In this document: in pieces, positions 33,597-42,854 of the stretch | How the letters are laid out: each line of letters opens with the position of its first letter | How positions within the stretch are numbered: the stretch's first letter is position 1 | From: Bacillota bacterium | GTDB taxonomy: Bacteria > Bacillota > Clostridia > Christensenellales > SZUA-584 | Length of the DNA stretch: 64,000 bases | NCBI GenBank assembly: GCA_023397655.1 | Contig: JAEWTW010000046.1 | Coordinates: forward strand, 79,107 to 143,106 | Direction: 5' to 3' | Translations under genes and position numbers: made by a program | Notes under the pieces: generated by a model | Seen by the model: the letters and a program-made list of their open reading frames with translations, nothing else | What the model was told of the DNA's origin: nothing | Database searches by the model: none

Positions 33597-36488
33597 ATGA
33601 GTAAGAAAAGTGATTTAATGGGCTTCACGCGGTTAACCATTCATATGGCTGCGTCCCGGTCATTCAAAAGAGCCCTAAAGTTAAAACGTCAAGCCGGGGA
33701 CATATATTCTAATCCAAAAGAATCCGCCAAAGCAATGCTTAAGCCCGCAGAGGCGCCGGCTGACCGGCAGATACAGAGGGCTCCTCATTCATCCATCACT
33801 CAGCGCCGTGCCGTCGTGCATCAGCTGCAGGCGGCTATGTCGGCGCTTCCATACGGTTATCTGCGGAAATCAACAACTGACGGGACGGCGGATAAACAAA
33901 AGGCTGCCAAAACCATCACACGCAGCGCGCAGGCTGTGCTGATGCAGAGGACTGCCCTGGCCATACTGGCGGCATATAAACAAACTGCAGTCAATAAGGC
34001 TAAGAGAACAACCCTGCAGGCCACGCATGAAGCGGCTGAGCAGACAGCCGGGCATCAGGCGGCTCTTGAAGCCGCGGAGCGCGAAGCGCAGCAGCGAGCG
34101 GCTCTTGAAGCTGCTGAATGGGAAGCGCAGCATCAGGCGGCTCTCGAAGCCGCGGAACGGGAAGCGCAGCAGCGATCGGCACTTGAAGCCGCGGAGCAAG
34201 CAGCCCGGCAGACAGCTCTTGAAGCTGCTGAGCGGGAAGCACAGCAGCAGGCGGAACAGCAAGAGGCAAAGATCGATGCGCCTGCCGCAGAGGACACTGT
34301 CCTGATGCCGTCGAAAACAGCGGAGTCGGCAGCACCGGCAGCGCATACAGAAGCACCCGGCTCTATCGCATTGGATGTCCTTAAGGCGCTGGCGAGGAGA
34401 AAGCCCCTGACCCAGCAGACGCAGGATACCCAGCCGGGTGACGTACCCGTCATGACGCCTGTACAGACCGCGGATACAGCCGCTCCGGTTACCGACTCTT
34501 TGGCAGCGCAGACGGCTGCAGACATTATGCCCTCAGCTGCGCAATTGGCTGCAGACACCGTGCCTCCGGCAGCAGTTCCGGCGGCGGACGCTTTCGGCGT
34601 TCCGGCAAAACTGCACTTCTGTACAGTGGCCGGCAGTTCATACCTGTTCAAGGTCGTCACACTGTACCGCTCTCTGGAAGCGCATTCTTCCGACTTCATG
34701 CTTTATGTATGCTGCATCGATGACGAGACGAAGGCCGCGCTCGATAAGCTCCACCTGCCCCGGTGTATTGCCGTTTCGGCGGATGCGCTGGGCGACAACG
34801 GGCTGGCCGCGCTGCGCAGTCAGCGCAGTGCCAGCGAGTTTTGCTGGACGCTCAAGAGCCACTTTTTGCTGTGGCTGCTCACGGAAAAAGGGTTGGCCGA
34901 CGCGGTGTATCTGGACAGCGACGTCGCGTTCTTCTCCGATCCGAGACAGCTGTATGACGACTGGGGCACAGCATCCGTCTATCTGTGCCGCCAGCGGGAC
35001 CTCGACTGGGTGGAACAGAAATACGGCAAATATCAGGCCGGTGTGATCGGTTTCCGCAACGACGAGCAAGGTGTGGCGGCGGTGCGCTGGTGGCGCGACA
35101 AATGCCGGGCCTGGTGCTTCGCCGCGCCGGAAACAGGCCAGTACGGCGATCAGAAGTATCTGGACGATATACCCGCTTTGTTCCACTCCGTGCGCATATC
35201 CACGCACCGCGGCATCGACGCGGCTCCATGGAACACGGTGTACAATAACAATTATCCCATTTCCGTGTCGGACGGCAAGGTTCAAATAGACGGCGATCCG
35301 CTGGTGGCATACCACTTTGCGTGTGTGGATGTTATCGACGAACGGCACTTCGACCTGTGGAACCTTTCCGGCATCACCATCGGCCAGACCATCAGCAACG
35401 CCATCTATGTCCCGTATCTGGCGAAGCTGCGCGAGAGCATCACGGAGGTGCAGGCCAAAACAGGGAGGCGGTACTACTCGGGAAAGGCGTTCAGCAACGC
35501 CAAAACGCCGTATATATACTCCGAAAAAAACCTGTCCATCAGCCATTGGGATGGGAATTACGGATTCTGCACTATCGCGAGCAAGCAGTATGCGGCGCGG
35601 ACACTTGCGCTGTACAGCTCGCTTGAGAAGCATGCGGGCAACTTCCACCTCTGGATCTGCTGCATGGACGACACGGCTTACGCGATACTCTCAGCCTTCA
35701 ATATGAGCAGCGCCACGCTGGTTAAGTTATCCGAAGTGGAGACGGCAGAGGTCCGGGCAACGCGTGCGTCCAAGAAGCTCTACGAATACTGCTGGACGAT
35801 GAAGCCGCTGCTGTGCCAGTATGTGTTTGAAAACTATAATATTTCACGTCTGCTGTACTGCGACGCGGATATGTATTTCTTCGCGAGCCCGCAGGCTGTC
35901 CACAACGAGTGGCGGCGGTATGAAACGTTCTTGAACCTGCAGCGTGGCTCGGCGAAACTGGAGGCTGTGCACGGCATGTATCAGGCCGGGCTTATCGGCT
36001 TCAGCAAGACTCCCGAGTCGATGCGGACACTGAACTGGTGGGCAGGGCAGTGCACCGCGTGGTGCTATGACAACCACGACGACCACAGCCGCTGGGGCGA
36101 CCAGAAGTATCTGACACAGATACCCAATCTGTTCTCCTCCATCAAGGTGAACAACAGATACGGCCTGCTGGCCGCACCGTGGAACATCGTGATGAACAAC
36201 TCCAAGGACCTGCCGGTGCATACCGACGCAGGCGGCACGGTCTGGATCGGCGATGAGTCGCTGACGTGCTTCCACTTCGGCAGCATCAATGTGCTGGGTG
36301 AAAATTCGTTCGACCTGTGGAAGCATGAACCGCTGAATTTCGATCCGGCCATACTCGAGAGCATCTACAAACCGTATCTCACCCATCTGCGCAGCATCTA
36401 CGGTGAGATCGGCGGCAAAGGGTTCAACACGGCAGACCTGTTTGAGAACGGCGTGGGAGCACGCAATCCCTACTCGCTGGAGGGTTAG
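33597..36488 (+). CDS. Large protein with Ala/Glu coiled coil and two GT-A-like glycosyltransferase domains
   Basis: A 963-aa protein. Residues about 1-135 are basic; about 145-225 form an Ala/Glu/Gln heptad-like coiled coil (repeats of LEAAEREAQ); 226-335 is a Pro/Ala/Thr linker. Two homologous GT-A-like domains follow, at about 336-620 and 655-955. Each has a DxD-type motif (YLDSDVAFF and YCDADMYFF), a GDQKYL segment and an AAPWN motif. Both DxD motifs are intact, so both may be active. The donor could be a CDP-6-deoxyhexose product of the same operon. No signal peptide or membrane helix is visible. Its 3' end abuts the next gene by three bases. Confidence 0.75.
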   Translation: MSKKSDLMGFTRLTIHMAASRSFKRALKLKRQAGDIYSNPKESAKAMLKPAEAPADRQIQRAPHSSITQRRAVVHQLQAAMSALPYGYLRKSTTDGTADKQKAAKTITRSAQAVLMQRTALAILAAYKQTAVNKAKRTTLQATHEAAEQTAGHQAALEAAEREAQQRAALEAAEWEAQHQAALEAAEREAQQRSALEAAEQAARQTALEAAEREAQQQAEQQEAKIDAPAAEDTVLMPSKTAESAAPAAHTEAPGSIALDVLKALARRKPLTQQTQDTQPGDVPVMTPVQTADTAAPVTDSLAAQTAADIMPSAAQLAADTVPPAAVPAADAFGVPAKLHFCTVAGSSYLFKVVTLYRSLEAHSSDFMLYVCCIDDETKAALDKLHLPRCIAVSADALGDNGLAALRSQRSASEFCWTLKSHFLLWLLTEKGLADAVYLDSDVAFFSDPRQLYDDWGTASVYLCRQRDLDWVEQKYGKYQAGVIGFRNDEQGVAAVRWWRDKCRAWCFAAPETGQYGDQKYLDDIPALFHSVRISTHRGIDAAPWNTVYNNNYPISVSDGKVQIDGDPLVAYHFACVDVIDERHFDLWNLSGITIGQTISNAIYVPYLAKLRESITEVQAKTGRRYYSGKAFSNAKTPYIYSEKNLSISHWDGNYGFCTIASKQYAARTLALYSSLEKHAGNFHLWICCMDDTAYAILSAFNMSSATLVKLSEVETAEVRATRASKKLYEYCWTMKPLLCQYVFENYNISRLLYCDADMYFFASPQAVHNEWRRYETFLNLQRGSAKLEAVHGMYQAGLIGFSKTPESMRTLNWWAGQCTAWCYDNHDDHSRWGDQKYLTQIPNLFSSIKVNNRYGLLAAPWNIVMNNSKDLPVHTDAGGTVWIGDESLTCFHFGSINVLGENSFDLWKHEPLNFDPAILESIYKPYLTHLRSIYGEIGGKGFNTADLFENGVGARNPYSLEG

Positions 36489-36491
36489 GCG

Positions 36492-37448
36492 ATGCCCCAG
36501 ACTGACTTACGCGGCAAACGTTATCTGGTGACGGGCGGCGGCGGCTTTATGGGATACCATCTCGTCCGCCGGCTGCTGTCGCTGGGCGCACAGGCCGCTG
36601 TTATCGAGCCGTCGCCCATTGTGCCGTGGCGGCTGATTGAAGTAGCCGGGCATATCGGGCTATATGCGGCGGATGTCACGGACACCCAGAGAGTAGCAGA
36701 CGTGATGGAGGCGGTGCGGCCGGACGGTGTCTTCCACCTCGCCGCCTATGGCGTTAACTCAGCGGACCAGGATATCCGGGAGGCGCTGCGCATCAACGTG
36801 ACGGGCATACTCAACGTGCTGGATGCGATGAAGCGCTGCGGCTGCGATCGTGTCGTGACAATGGGCAGCGGTGCGGAATACGGCGGTCATGAAGGCCCCA
36901 TAGCGGAGAGTGACCCGCTGCACCCGCAAAGCATATATGGCAGCGCCAAAGCGGCGGCCACCGTGGTGGCGCACCAGTATGCGCGGCAGCACGATATCGG
37001 CGTCGTCACGCTGCGGCCCTTTGGCATATACGGTGAAGCGGAGCCGCGCCACAAGCTGTTCTGCGAGGTGATACTGACGCTGCTGGACGGACGCCTGCTG
37101 GAGCTGACGCCGTGCGGGCAGTGCCGCGACTACTGCCACGCGGCGGATATCGCGTCGGCGCTCACCGCGTGTATGGCGGACGAATCGTTGCGGGATAACG
37201 TGTTCAACGCAGGCTCGGGCGAGCTGCGTTCGCTGAAGGAGTACGTGGAGCTCATACGTGAACTCATCGACCCTTCCGGCGATGTACGCTATGGCGCGCT
37301 GCCCTATCGAAAGGATGAGGTGTTTGCTCCCGCGCCGGATACACGGCTGATTCGTGAGCAGTTGGGCTGGCGGCCCGCCGTCAGCCTTGATCAGGGGCTG
37401 AAAAGAACGGTGGACTGGTTCCGCGTCCATCGTGATAAATACCGTTGA
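36492..37448 (+). CDS. NAD-dependent epimerase/dehydratase (nucleotide-sugar)
   Basis: A 318-aa extended SDR. The nucleotide motif TGGGGFMGYHL, FHLAAYGVN, catalytic serine in TMGSGAEYG, and YGSAKAAATVV with Tyr and Lys are all present. The enzyme probably epimerises or reduces the 4-keto intermediate made by the downstream dehydratase. Its ATG lies three bases after the glycosyltransferase stop, so the genes are co-translated. Confidence 0.85.
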   Translation: MPQTDLRGKRYLVTGGGGFMGYHLVRRLLSLGAQAAVIEPSPIVPWRLIEVAGHIGLYAADVTDTQRVADVMEAVRPDGVFHLAAYGVNSADQDIREALRINVTGILNVLDAMKRCGCDRVVTMGSGAEYGGHEGPIAESDPLHPQSIYGSAKAAATVVAHQYARQHDIGVVTLRPFGIYGEAEPRHKLFCEVILTLLDGRLLELTPCGQCRDYCHAADIASALTACMADESLRDNVFNAGSGELRSLKEYVELIRELIDPSGDVRYGALPYRKDEVFAPAPDTRLIREQLGWRPAVSLDQGLKRTVDWFRVHRDKYR

Positions 37449-37501
37449 CGACGCTAATATAAGAATAAATACGCTTATTGGAATGACATTTGGAGGCGTT
37501 T

Positions 37502-38575
37502 ATGACCGCATCAAATCCGGAATATCTTTCAGGAAAACGTATACTGGTGACCGGCCATACAGGTTTTAAAGGCGCTTGGCTCACCATTTGGCTGTGCGCT
37601 CTTGGTGCTGAGGTGACGGGCTACAGCCTGGAGCCGGAGTACCTGAACGGGGTATTCGCACTGTCCGGCGTACAGCGCAGCATCCGGCACATTACCGGAG
37701 ACATCCGGGACGCCGAGGCGCTCCATGCCGCTTTTTGCGCGTCGCAGCCGGACGCCGTACTTCATCTGGCTGCGCAGCCGCTGGTGCTGCGGGCTTACCG
37801 CGACCCACGCTATACCTACGATGTGAATGTAATGGGCACGCTGAATGTGTTGGAAGAGATACGTAAATGCAGCAGCTGCCGCGCGGGTCTCATCATCACC
37901 AGCGACAAGTGCTATGAGAACAGAGAGTGGTTTTACGGCTATCGTGAGACGGACCGCATTGGCGGTTCGGACATCTACTCGTCCAGCAAAGGCTGCTGCG
38001 AGCTGCTGGTACACGCGTGGCGGCATACGTATCTGCCTGAGGAAGATTACGCCACCCATGGCAAGCTGCTGATCACCGCGCGTGCCGGCAATGTGCTGGG
38101 CGGCGGCGACTGGGCGCAAGACCGCATCGTGCCCGACTGCATACGGGCCTTTTCCGCAAGCAAGGCCATCACACTGCGCCGTCCGCAGTCGGTGCGCCCC
38201 TGGCAGCACGTGCTGGACCCGCTGATGGGATATCTTAAGCTGACTGTACGTGCGCTGAACGGTGATGCTTCCGTATCCGGTGCCTGGAACTTCGGCCCGG
38301 ATCAGAGCGGCCTCGTCACAGTGGAACAGCTGGTGCAAAAGCTGATCGCCGCATGGGGCGGCGGCCATTACACCTCCGATCCGGACTTAAGCCATGTGCC
38401 CGAAACGGGCCTGCTAAACCTCGACTCGGGCAAGGCGCGGCAGCTTCTCGGCTGGCAGCCCATCTGGAGTGTGGATGACACGGTACAAAAGACGGTGGAA
38501 TGGTATAAAAACTACGCCAGCTCAAATGTGCTGGCGCTGTGCCTGTCTCAGATAGGCGAATATATGCGCGGCTGA
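37502..38575 (+). CDS. rfbG: CDP-glucose 4,6-dehydratase
   Basis: A 357-aa extended SDR that converts CDP-glucose to CDP-4-keto-6-deoxyglucose. The GHTGFKGAWL motif (with the extra FKG seen in RfbG), HLAAQPLV, TSDKCYEN and SSSKGCCELL are signature segments. The ATG at 37502 follows GGAGG at five bases. It completes the sugar operon with rfbF; a dehydrase (rfbH) that would yield 3,6-dideoxy sugars is absent here. Confidence 0.92.
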   Translation: MTASNPEYLSGKRILVTGHTGFKGAWLTIWLCALGAEVTGYSLEPEYLNGVFALSGVQRSIRHITGDIRDAEALHAAFCASQPDAVLHLAAQPLVLRAYRDPRYTYDVNVMGTLNVLEEIRKCSSCRAGLIITSDKCYENREWFYGYRETDRIGGSDIYSSSKGCCELLVHAWRHTYLPEEDYATHGKLLITARAGNVLGGGDWAQDRIVPDCIRAFSASKAITLRRPQSVRPWQHVLDPLMGYLKLTVRALNGDASVSGAWNFGPDQSGLVTVEQLVQKLIAAWGGGHYTSDPDLSHVPETGLLNLDSGKARQLLGWQPIWSVDDTVQKTVEWYKNYASSNVLALCLSQIGEYMRG

Positions 38576-38660
38576 AGCCGCCGTGGCTGTTTGCTGGAAG
38601 CTCGAAGACCTTAAGAGCGCTGCCTTCAAGGGCGGCTCAAGGGGCTTATAGTTACAACAT

Positions 38661-38690
38661 AAAAAAACGTCTTTTTCAAGGCGTTTTTTT
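38661..38690. terminator. Bidirectional terminator between rfbG and the pyridoxal kinase gene
   Basis: AAAAAAACGTC (38661-38671) pairs with GGCGTTTTTTT (38680-38690) around an eight-base loop; T-runs lie on both strands. Confidence 0.75.
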
Positions 38691-38740
38691 AATGATTATA
38701 TCAGAGGCATGCTCGTTCTCGAAAAAGGCGCAAGCCCCTG

Positions 38741-39589
38741 TCAGGCGTTGCCTCGCTCGCGAAGCCGTACGGCGAAATCCGCCAAGCCTGCTTCAAAGTT
38801 GACGCCGAACCGGACGTCGGTACCCGCCGCACGCGTGCGCCGTATGCTCTCCACTGTCAGCGCCATCGCCGTCTCCGCCGCGTCAGCGAGGCTCAGCCCG
38901 CTCAGCACGCCAGCCAGCAGCGCACTCGCAAACAGATCTCCCGTACCGTGGTAATACCCTTCGATGCGGCCGGACATCAGGTACGTAACCGTGCCGTTTT
39001 CGTATACCGCCGCACCCAGCTCCGCGTTGTCAAAATGCACGCCCGTCAGCACCATGCGTTTTGGCCCGATACTCGCGAGCCTGCTCAGCAATTCCTCAAT
39101 ATACGCTTTGTCATACGGCCCTTCGCGGTATTCGTCGCCCACCAGCAGCGCGGCTTCCGTCATATTGGGCACGATGATATCCGCATGGGCGCAGAGCTTC
39201 TTCATGCCGTCCGGAAAGTCGGGCGGGAATATGCTGTACAGCTTGCCGTTGTCCGCCATCACCGGATCCACCAGTATCAGGTTGTGCGGTGTTTTCAGCG
39301 CGGCGAACACCTCCGTCATGACATCGATCTGCTCAAACGATCCAAGGAAACCGGTGTATACGGCGTCGAATGTCAGATCCAGCGTCTGCCAATGGCGCAC
39401 AACGGGCAATATATCATCCGTCAGGTCGCGGTAGGTAAACCCCGTAAATCCGCCGGTGTGTGTGGACAGCACAGCGGTCGGTATCACACTCGTCTCAATG
39501 CCCGCCGCCGATATCACCGGCAACGCAACGGTCAGCGAGCACTTCCCGAAGCAGGATATGTCATGTATCGCGGCCACTCTCTTCTGCAT
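38741..39589 (-). CDS. Pyridoxamine/pyridoxal kinase
   Basis: A 282-aa ribokinase-fold kinase that phosphorylates the B6 vitamers. N-terminal HDISCFGKCSL, GYTGFLG-like VYTGFLGSFEQ, DPVMADNG and the anion-hole motif GTGDLFASAL with the catalytic Asp fit the PdxY/PdxK group. GGAGG precedes the ATG. It stands next to metA on the same strand; PLP is the cofactor of several sulfur enzymes nearby (MetY, NifS), which may be coincidence. Confidence 0.9.
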   Translation of the reverse strand: MQKRVAAIHDISCFGKCSLTVALPVISAAGIETSVIPTAVLSTHTGGFTGFTYRDLTDDILPVVRHWQTLDLTFDAVYTGFLGSFEQIDVMTEVFAALKTPHNLILVDPVMADNGKLYSIFPPDFPDGMKKLCAHADIIVPNMTEAALLVGDEYREGPYDKAYIEELLSRLASIGPKRMVLTGVHFDNAELGAAVYENGTVTYLMSGRIEGYYHGTGDLFASALLAGVLSGLSLADAAETAMALTVESIRRTRAAGTDVRFGVNFEAGLADFAVRLRERGNA

Positions 39590-39732
39590 TTGTCTCTGTT
39601 CCTCCCTCGGCTTGTCTCATCAGCCCCATACAGGCTGCAATTAATGGCTATTATATCCTGCCGCGGCCCGAAGCACAAGGCCGGGCGTTGTCAGCACAAC
39701 AATTGCCGCCTTTCCGTGCACACAACCGCATA

Positions 39733-39764
39733 GAAAAAGCGCGCCGCTGCATTGCGGGCGCGCC
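39733..39764 (-). terminator. Terminator after metA
   Basis: On the minus strand a GC-rich hairpin (GCGCGCC-type arms at 39758-39764 and 39740-39746) is followed by TTTTTCT. Confidence 0.75.
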
Positions 39765-39778
39765 GTTGCGGCAACGCG

Positions 39779-40690
39779 TTATTCCAATATGTACGGCGTT
39801 TCCTGATACACATAGTAGTTGAGCCAGTTGGCGAACAGCAGATGCGCATGCCCCCGCCAAGATACCACCGGCGGCTGCGCCGGGTCATCGCCGGGGAAGT
39901 AGTGATGCGGCATTTTGATGTCCATGCCCTTGGCCACATCCCGGTCGTATTCGCGCTGCAAAGCCAGCTGGTCGTATTCCGGATGCCCCATCACGAAAAT
40001 CTGCTTGCCCTGCTGCGCCGACACGATATAAACGCCGGACTCGTCGGACTCCGACAGTATATTCAGGCGCGCATCCCTGGCGATGTCCTCATGCCGCACC
40101 TCGGTGTGGCGGGAGTGCGGCACGTAATACACGTCATCAAAGCCGCGGAGCAGCTTTAAGTTGCCGTCATTGTGCAGCGTGTGCGCGAACACGCCGAACT
40201 TCTTCTCGGGCAGCGTGTACTTGGGTATACCGTAATGGTAATAAAGCCCCGCCTGTGCTCCCCAGCAGATATGCAGCGTGGAAAACACGTGCATTTTGCT
40301 CCACTCCATGATGTCCTTGAGCTCATCCCAATAGTCCACGTCTTCGAAGCCCATCGTCTCCACCGGCGCGCCGGTGATGATCATCCCATCGTATTTATGC
40401 GTTTTGATTTCGTCAAAAGTCTGATAGAACGAATCCAGATGCTCCTGCGATGTGTTTCTGGACGCATACGTCGCCGTCTTCAGAAACGTCAGCTCCACCT
40501 GCAGCGGTGTGTTGCCGATGAGGCGCAGCAGCTGGTTTTCTGTGGTGATTTTATCCGGCATAATATTGAGTATCACAATTTTAAGCGGGCGGATGTCCTG
40601 GTGCATCGCGCGCTCATCCGTCATGACGAATATGTTCTCCCGGCTCAGTACTTCATAGGCCGGTAAACTCTCAGGTATCTTGATCGGCAT
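39779..40690 (-). CDS. metA: Homoserine O-acyltransferase MetA
   Basis: A 303-aa enzyme that acylates homoserine for methionine synthesis. The catalytic cysteine is in HICWGAQAGLYY, the catalytic histidine in MGHPEYD, and the TGAPVETMGFEDVDYW segment is conserved. Whether it uses acetyl- or succinyl-CoA depends on one residue near the active site that I cannot place with certainty. The ATG follows GGAGAAGATC. It fits with metY, which can use O-acetylhomoserine. Confidence 0.95.
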   Translation of the reverse strand: MPIKIPESLPAYEVLSRENIFVMTDERAMHQDIRPLKIVILNIMPDKITTENQLLRLIGNTPLQVELTFLKTATYASRNTSQEHLDSFYQTFDEIKTHKYDGMIITGAPVETMGFEDVDYWDELKDIMEWSKMHVFSTLHICWGAQAGLYYHYGIPKYTLPEKKFGVFAHTLHNDGNLKLLRGFDDVYYVPHSRHTEVRHEDIARDARLNILSESDESGVYIVSAQQGKQIFVMGHPEYDQLALQREYDRDVAKGMDIKMPHHYFPGDDPAQPPVVSWRGHAHLLFANWLNYYVYQETPYILE

Positions 40691-40712
40691 TGATCTTCTC
40701 CTTCCCGCGCGT

Positions 40713-41132
40713 TTAAACGGGCGCGTGCGTCGTATGGGTCTGCGTCAGCTGTTCAAGGGATACATCGTCTGTGACAGCCCTGATGCGTTCCGACACCACG
40801 TCCCACACGTTCTCCCGGATGCAGCGGTTTAAGGTGTATGCGACATCGTCCGGTTCCGGCTCAATGATGGACATATTGCCCTCCAGAGCTGTCAACACCT
40901 CGCCCACATGGATATCCGCGGCCAGCCGGGCCAGCAGGTAACCGCCGCCTGCCCCTTTCACCGAACGGACGATGCCCGCTTTTTTGAGCATCGAAAATAT
41001 ACTCTCCAGATAACCATCGGATATGTTCTGCCGCAGCGCGATGTCCGCCAGCGTCACGGGGCTGCCGTCCTGATGGATCGCGAGATCCGCCAGTGCCCGC
41101 AGCCCGTAACGCCCTCTTGTGGACAACTTCAT
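40713..41132 (-). CDS. Rrf2 family transcriptional regulator (IscR-like)
   Basis: A 139-aa Rrf2 protein: winged helix with LSTRGRYGLRALADLA and the GAGGGYLLAR wing, typical of the family. Only one cysteine (NRCIREN) is visible, so the Fe-S cluster of IscR is unlikely to be fully ligated here; DNA binding without a cluster, or another ligand set, is possible. Its start overlaps the nifU stop by four bases, making the order nifS-nifU-rrf2. It may control the Fe-S operon. Confidence 0.88.
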   Translation of the reverse strand: MKLSTRGRYGLRALADLAIHQDGSPVTLADIALRQNISDGYLESIFSMLKKAGIVRSVKGAGGGYLLARLAADIHVGEVLTALEGNMSIIEPEPDDVAYTLNRCIRENVWDVVSERIRAVTDDVSLEQLTQTHTTHAPV

Positions 41133-41500
41133 TCCTTATCGCCCTTCCTGTAGTTATCAATAGCCTGCTTGATAGCTTCCTCGGCCAGCACGGAGCAGTG
41201 CACCTTCACGGGCGGCAGGCCGTCCAGCGCTTCCACCACGTCTTCGTTCTTCATTGCCAGCGCTTCGTCGATAGTTTTGCCTTTGATCAGGTCGGTCGCA
41301 ACGCTGGAAGACGCGATAGCCGCACAGCAGCCGAACGTCTTAAACGACGCGTCCTTGATGACCTCATCCTCTATTTTGAGATACATACGCATGATGTCGC
41401 CGCAATGGGCGTTGCCCACCTCACCGACCGCATTGTAGTCCTCCAGCACCCCCACGTTGTGCGGGTTGGAAAAGTGCTCCATAACTTTCTCACTGTACAT
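41129..41500 (-). CDS. nifU: NifU/IscU-type Fe-S cluster scaffold protein
   Basis: A 123-aa scaffold on which clusters are assembled. The three conserved cysteines lie in AHCGDIM, FGCCAA and KVHCSVLAEE. The start at 41500 is chosen because the frame before it has no ribosome site and homologues begin YSEKVMEHFSNP. It overlaps the nifS stop by eleven bases (ATG inside TGTACAGTGA), so translation is coupled. Confidence 0.95.
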   Translation of the reverse strand: MYSEKVMEHFSNPHNVGVLEDYNAVGEVGNAHCGDIMRMYLKIEDEVIKDASFKTFGCCAAIASSSVATDLIKGKTIDEALAMKNEDVVEALDGLPPVKVHCSVLAEEAIKQAIDNYRKGDKE

Positions 41501-42689
41501 GGCATAACGCTCCCTTCTTCTCATCGTATAACGGCGACATCTCCTGCAGCATCGTGACGACGCTCTTCAATGCCTCCACTGTGTAGTCGATATCATCCAT
41601 TGTGGTCTTCTTCCCCGTAGTCACGCGGAACGACCCGTGCGCCGTCTCGTGCGGAAGGCCGATAGCCAGCAGCACATGCGACGGCTCCAGCGACGCGGAT
41701 GAGCAGGCCGAACCGGTGGACGCCGCCACGCCGCGCGCGCTCATGTGCATCAGCAGCCCTTCGCCCTCGATATAAGCAAACGAGAAATTGGCGTTGTTGG
41801 GCAGACGGTTTGTCCTGTGTCCGTTCAGCCGTGCGCCCGGCACCTCCGCCAGCACGCGTTCGATCAGATGGTCGCGCAGCCCGATCAGCCGCGCACTTTC
41901 CTGCGGCATCTCGGCCACGGCGAGCTCCAGCGCTTTGGCAAGACCCACCGCACCCGGCACGTTCTCGGTACCCGCGCGCTTCTTGCGCTCCTGCGACCCG
42001 CCGGTGACCACTGAACTGATGCGCGTACCCTTGCGGATGTACAACGCACCCACGCCCTTGGGGCCGTAGAACTTGTGGCCGGAGATGGACAGCAGGTCCA
42101 CGTCCTTCCACTTCTCCAGATTGACCTCGATCGCGCCCGCCGCCTGCACCGCGTCCACATGGAAAGATGCATTCGAGTTCTGCTTCACAATGCGCCCGAT
42201 CTCAAGGATGGGCTGTATCGTACCGATCTCGTTATTCGCCGCCATGACGCTGACCAGTATCGTTTCAGCGGAAAGAGCCGCTTTGAGCTGCTCCAGGTTC
42301 ACCACGCCTTCCGGGTCCACGTCGAGATACGTCACGGAAAAGCCCGCCTTCTCCAGCTCCTCAGCCGTGTGAATCACCGCGGGATGCTCGATCTTGGTGG
42401 TGATGATGTGCTTTCCTTTGCTGCCCCGCGCCTTTGCCACACCGCGCAGCGCCCAGTTGTCGCTCTCGGTACCGCCGGATGTAAAGAATATCTCCTCCGG
42501 CTGCGCGTGAAGCGACACCGCCACCGACGCCCGCGCTTCATCCAGTGCCTTCTTCGCCTTCTGCCCGAAGCTGTGCAGGCTGGACGGGTTACCGTATATG
42601 TCAGTCATGCAGGGTATCATCGCATCCAGCACTTCCTGCCGGACATACGTGGTTGCCGCATGATCCAGATACACTTCCCTTTTCTCCAT
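41490..42689 (-). CDS. nifS: Cysteine desulfurase (NifS/IscS family)
   Basis: A 399-aa PLP enzyme that takes sulfur from cysteine for Fe-S assembly. PLP lysine is in SISGHKFYGPKG, and the active-site cysteine loop reads STGSACSSASLEPSHVL, typical of group I. HVDAVQAAG and GTENVPG are further hallmarks. It is the first gene of the operon nifS-nifU-rrf2. A promoter with TTGACA and TATGAT lies upstream, in the gap shared with the divergent Rrf2/cysE operon. Confidence 0.97.
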   Translation of the reverse strand: MEKREVYLDHAATTYVRQEVLDAMIPCMTDIYGNPSSLHSFGQKAKKALDEARASVAVSLHAQPEEIFFTSGGTESDNWALRGVAKARGSKGKHIITTKIEHPAVIHTAEELEKAGFSVTYLDVDPEGVVNLEQLKAALSAETILVSVMAANNEIGTIQPILEIGRIVKQNSNASFHVDAVQAAGAIEVNLEKWKDVDLLSISGHKFYGPKGVGALYIRKGTRISSVVTGGSQERKKRAGTENVPGAVGLAKALELAVAEMPQESARLIGLRDHLIERVLAEVPGARLNGHRTNRLPNNANFSFAYIEGEGLLMHMSARGVAASTGSACSSASLEPSHVLLAIGLPHETAHGSFRVTTGKKTTMDDIDYTVEALKSVVTMLQEMSPLYDEKKGALCHVQ

Positions 42690-42709
42690 TTTTCAGCGCC
42701 TCCTTCGCT

Positions 42710-42779
42710 AATCATTAAATAACCTATTGTTTTTGTAATGATTTAATGTTATCATACATTCAAGAGAAAGCTTTGTCAA
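42710..42779 (-). promoter_or_regulatory. nifS promoter and inverted repeat
   Basis: Minus-strand TTGACA (plus 42774-42779) and TATGAT (plus 42751-42756) are 17 bases apart. Downstream, the inverted repeat AATCATTA (42710-42717) / TAATGATT (42736-42743) lies between the promoter and the start codon and may be an Rrf2 site. Confidence 0.65.
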
Positions 42780-42808
42780 GAGCCGATGACAACAATTACG
42801 AATTAAAC

Positions 42809-42838
42809 TTGCGGACGCGAATCGTATACGATTATAAT
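42809..42838 (+). promoter_or_regulatory. Promoter of the Rrf2-cysE operon with internal palindrome
   Basis: TTGCGG (42809-42814) and TATAAT (42833-42838) are separated by 18 bases. The spacer ends in the perfect palindrome ATCGTATACGAT (42821-42832), placed where a repressor would block polymerase. Confidence 0.65.
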
Positions 42839-42854
42839 GTCGGAAAGGGGAATT

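Noticed and set aside
34638..35648. A 336-aa minus-strand frame over the glycosyltransferase gene
   Set aside because: Shadow of the tandem glycosyltransferase, which has DxD and AAPWN motifs twice.
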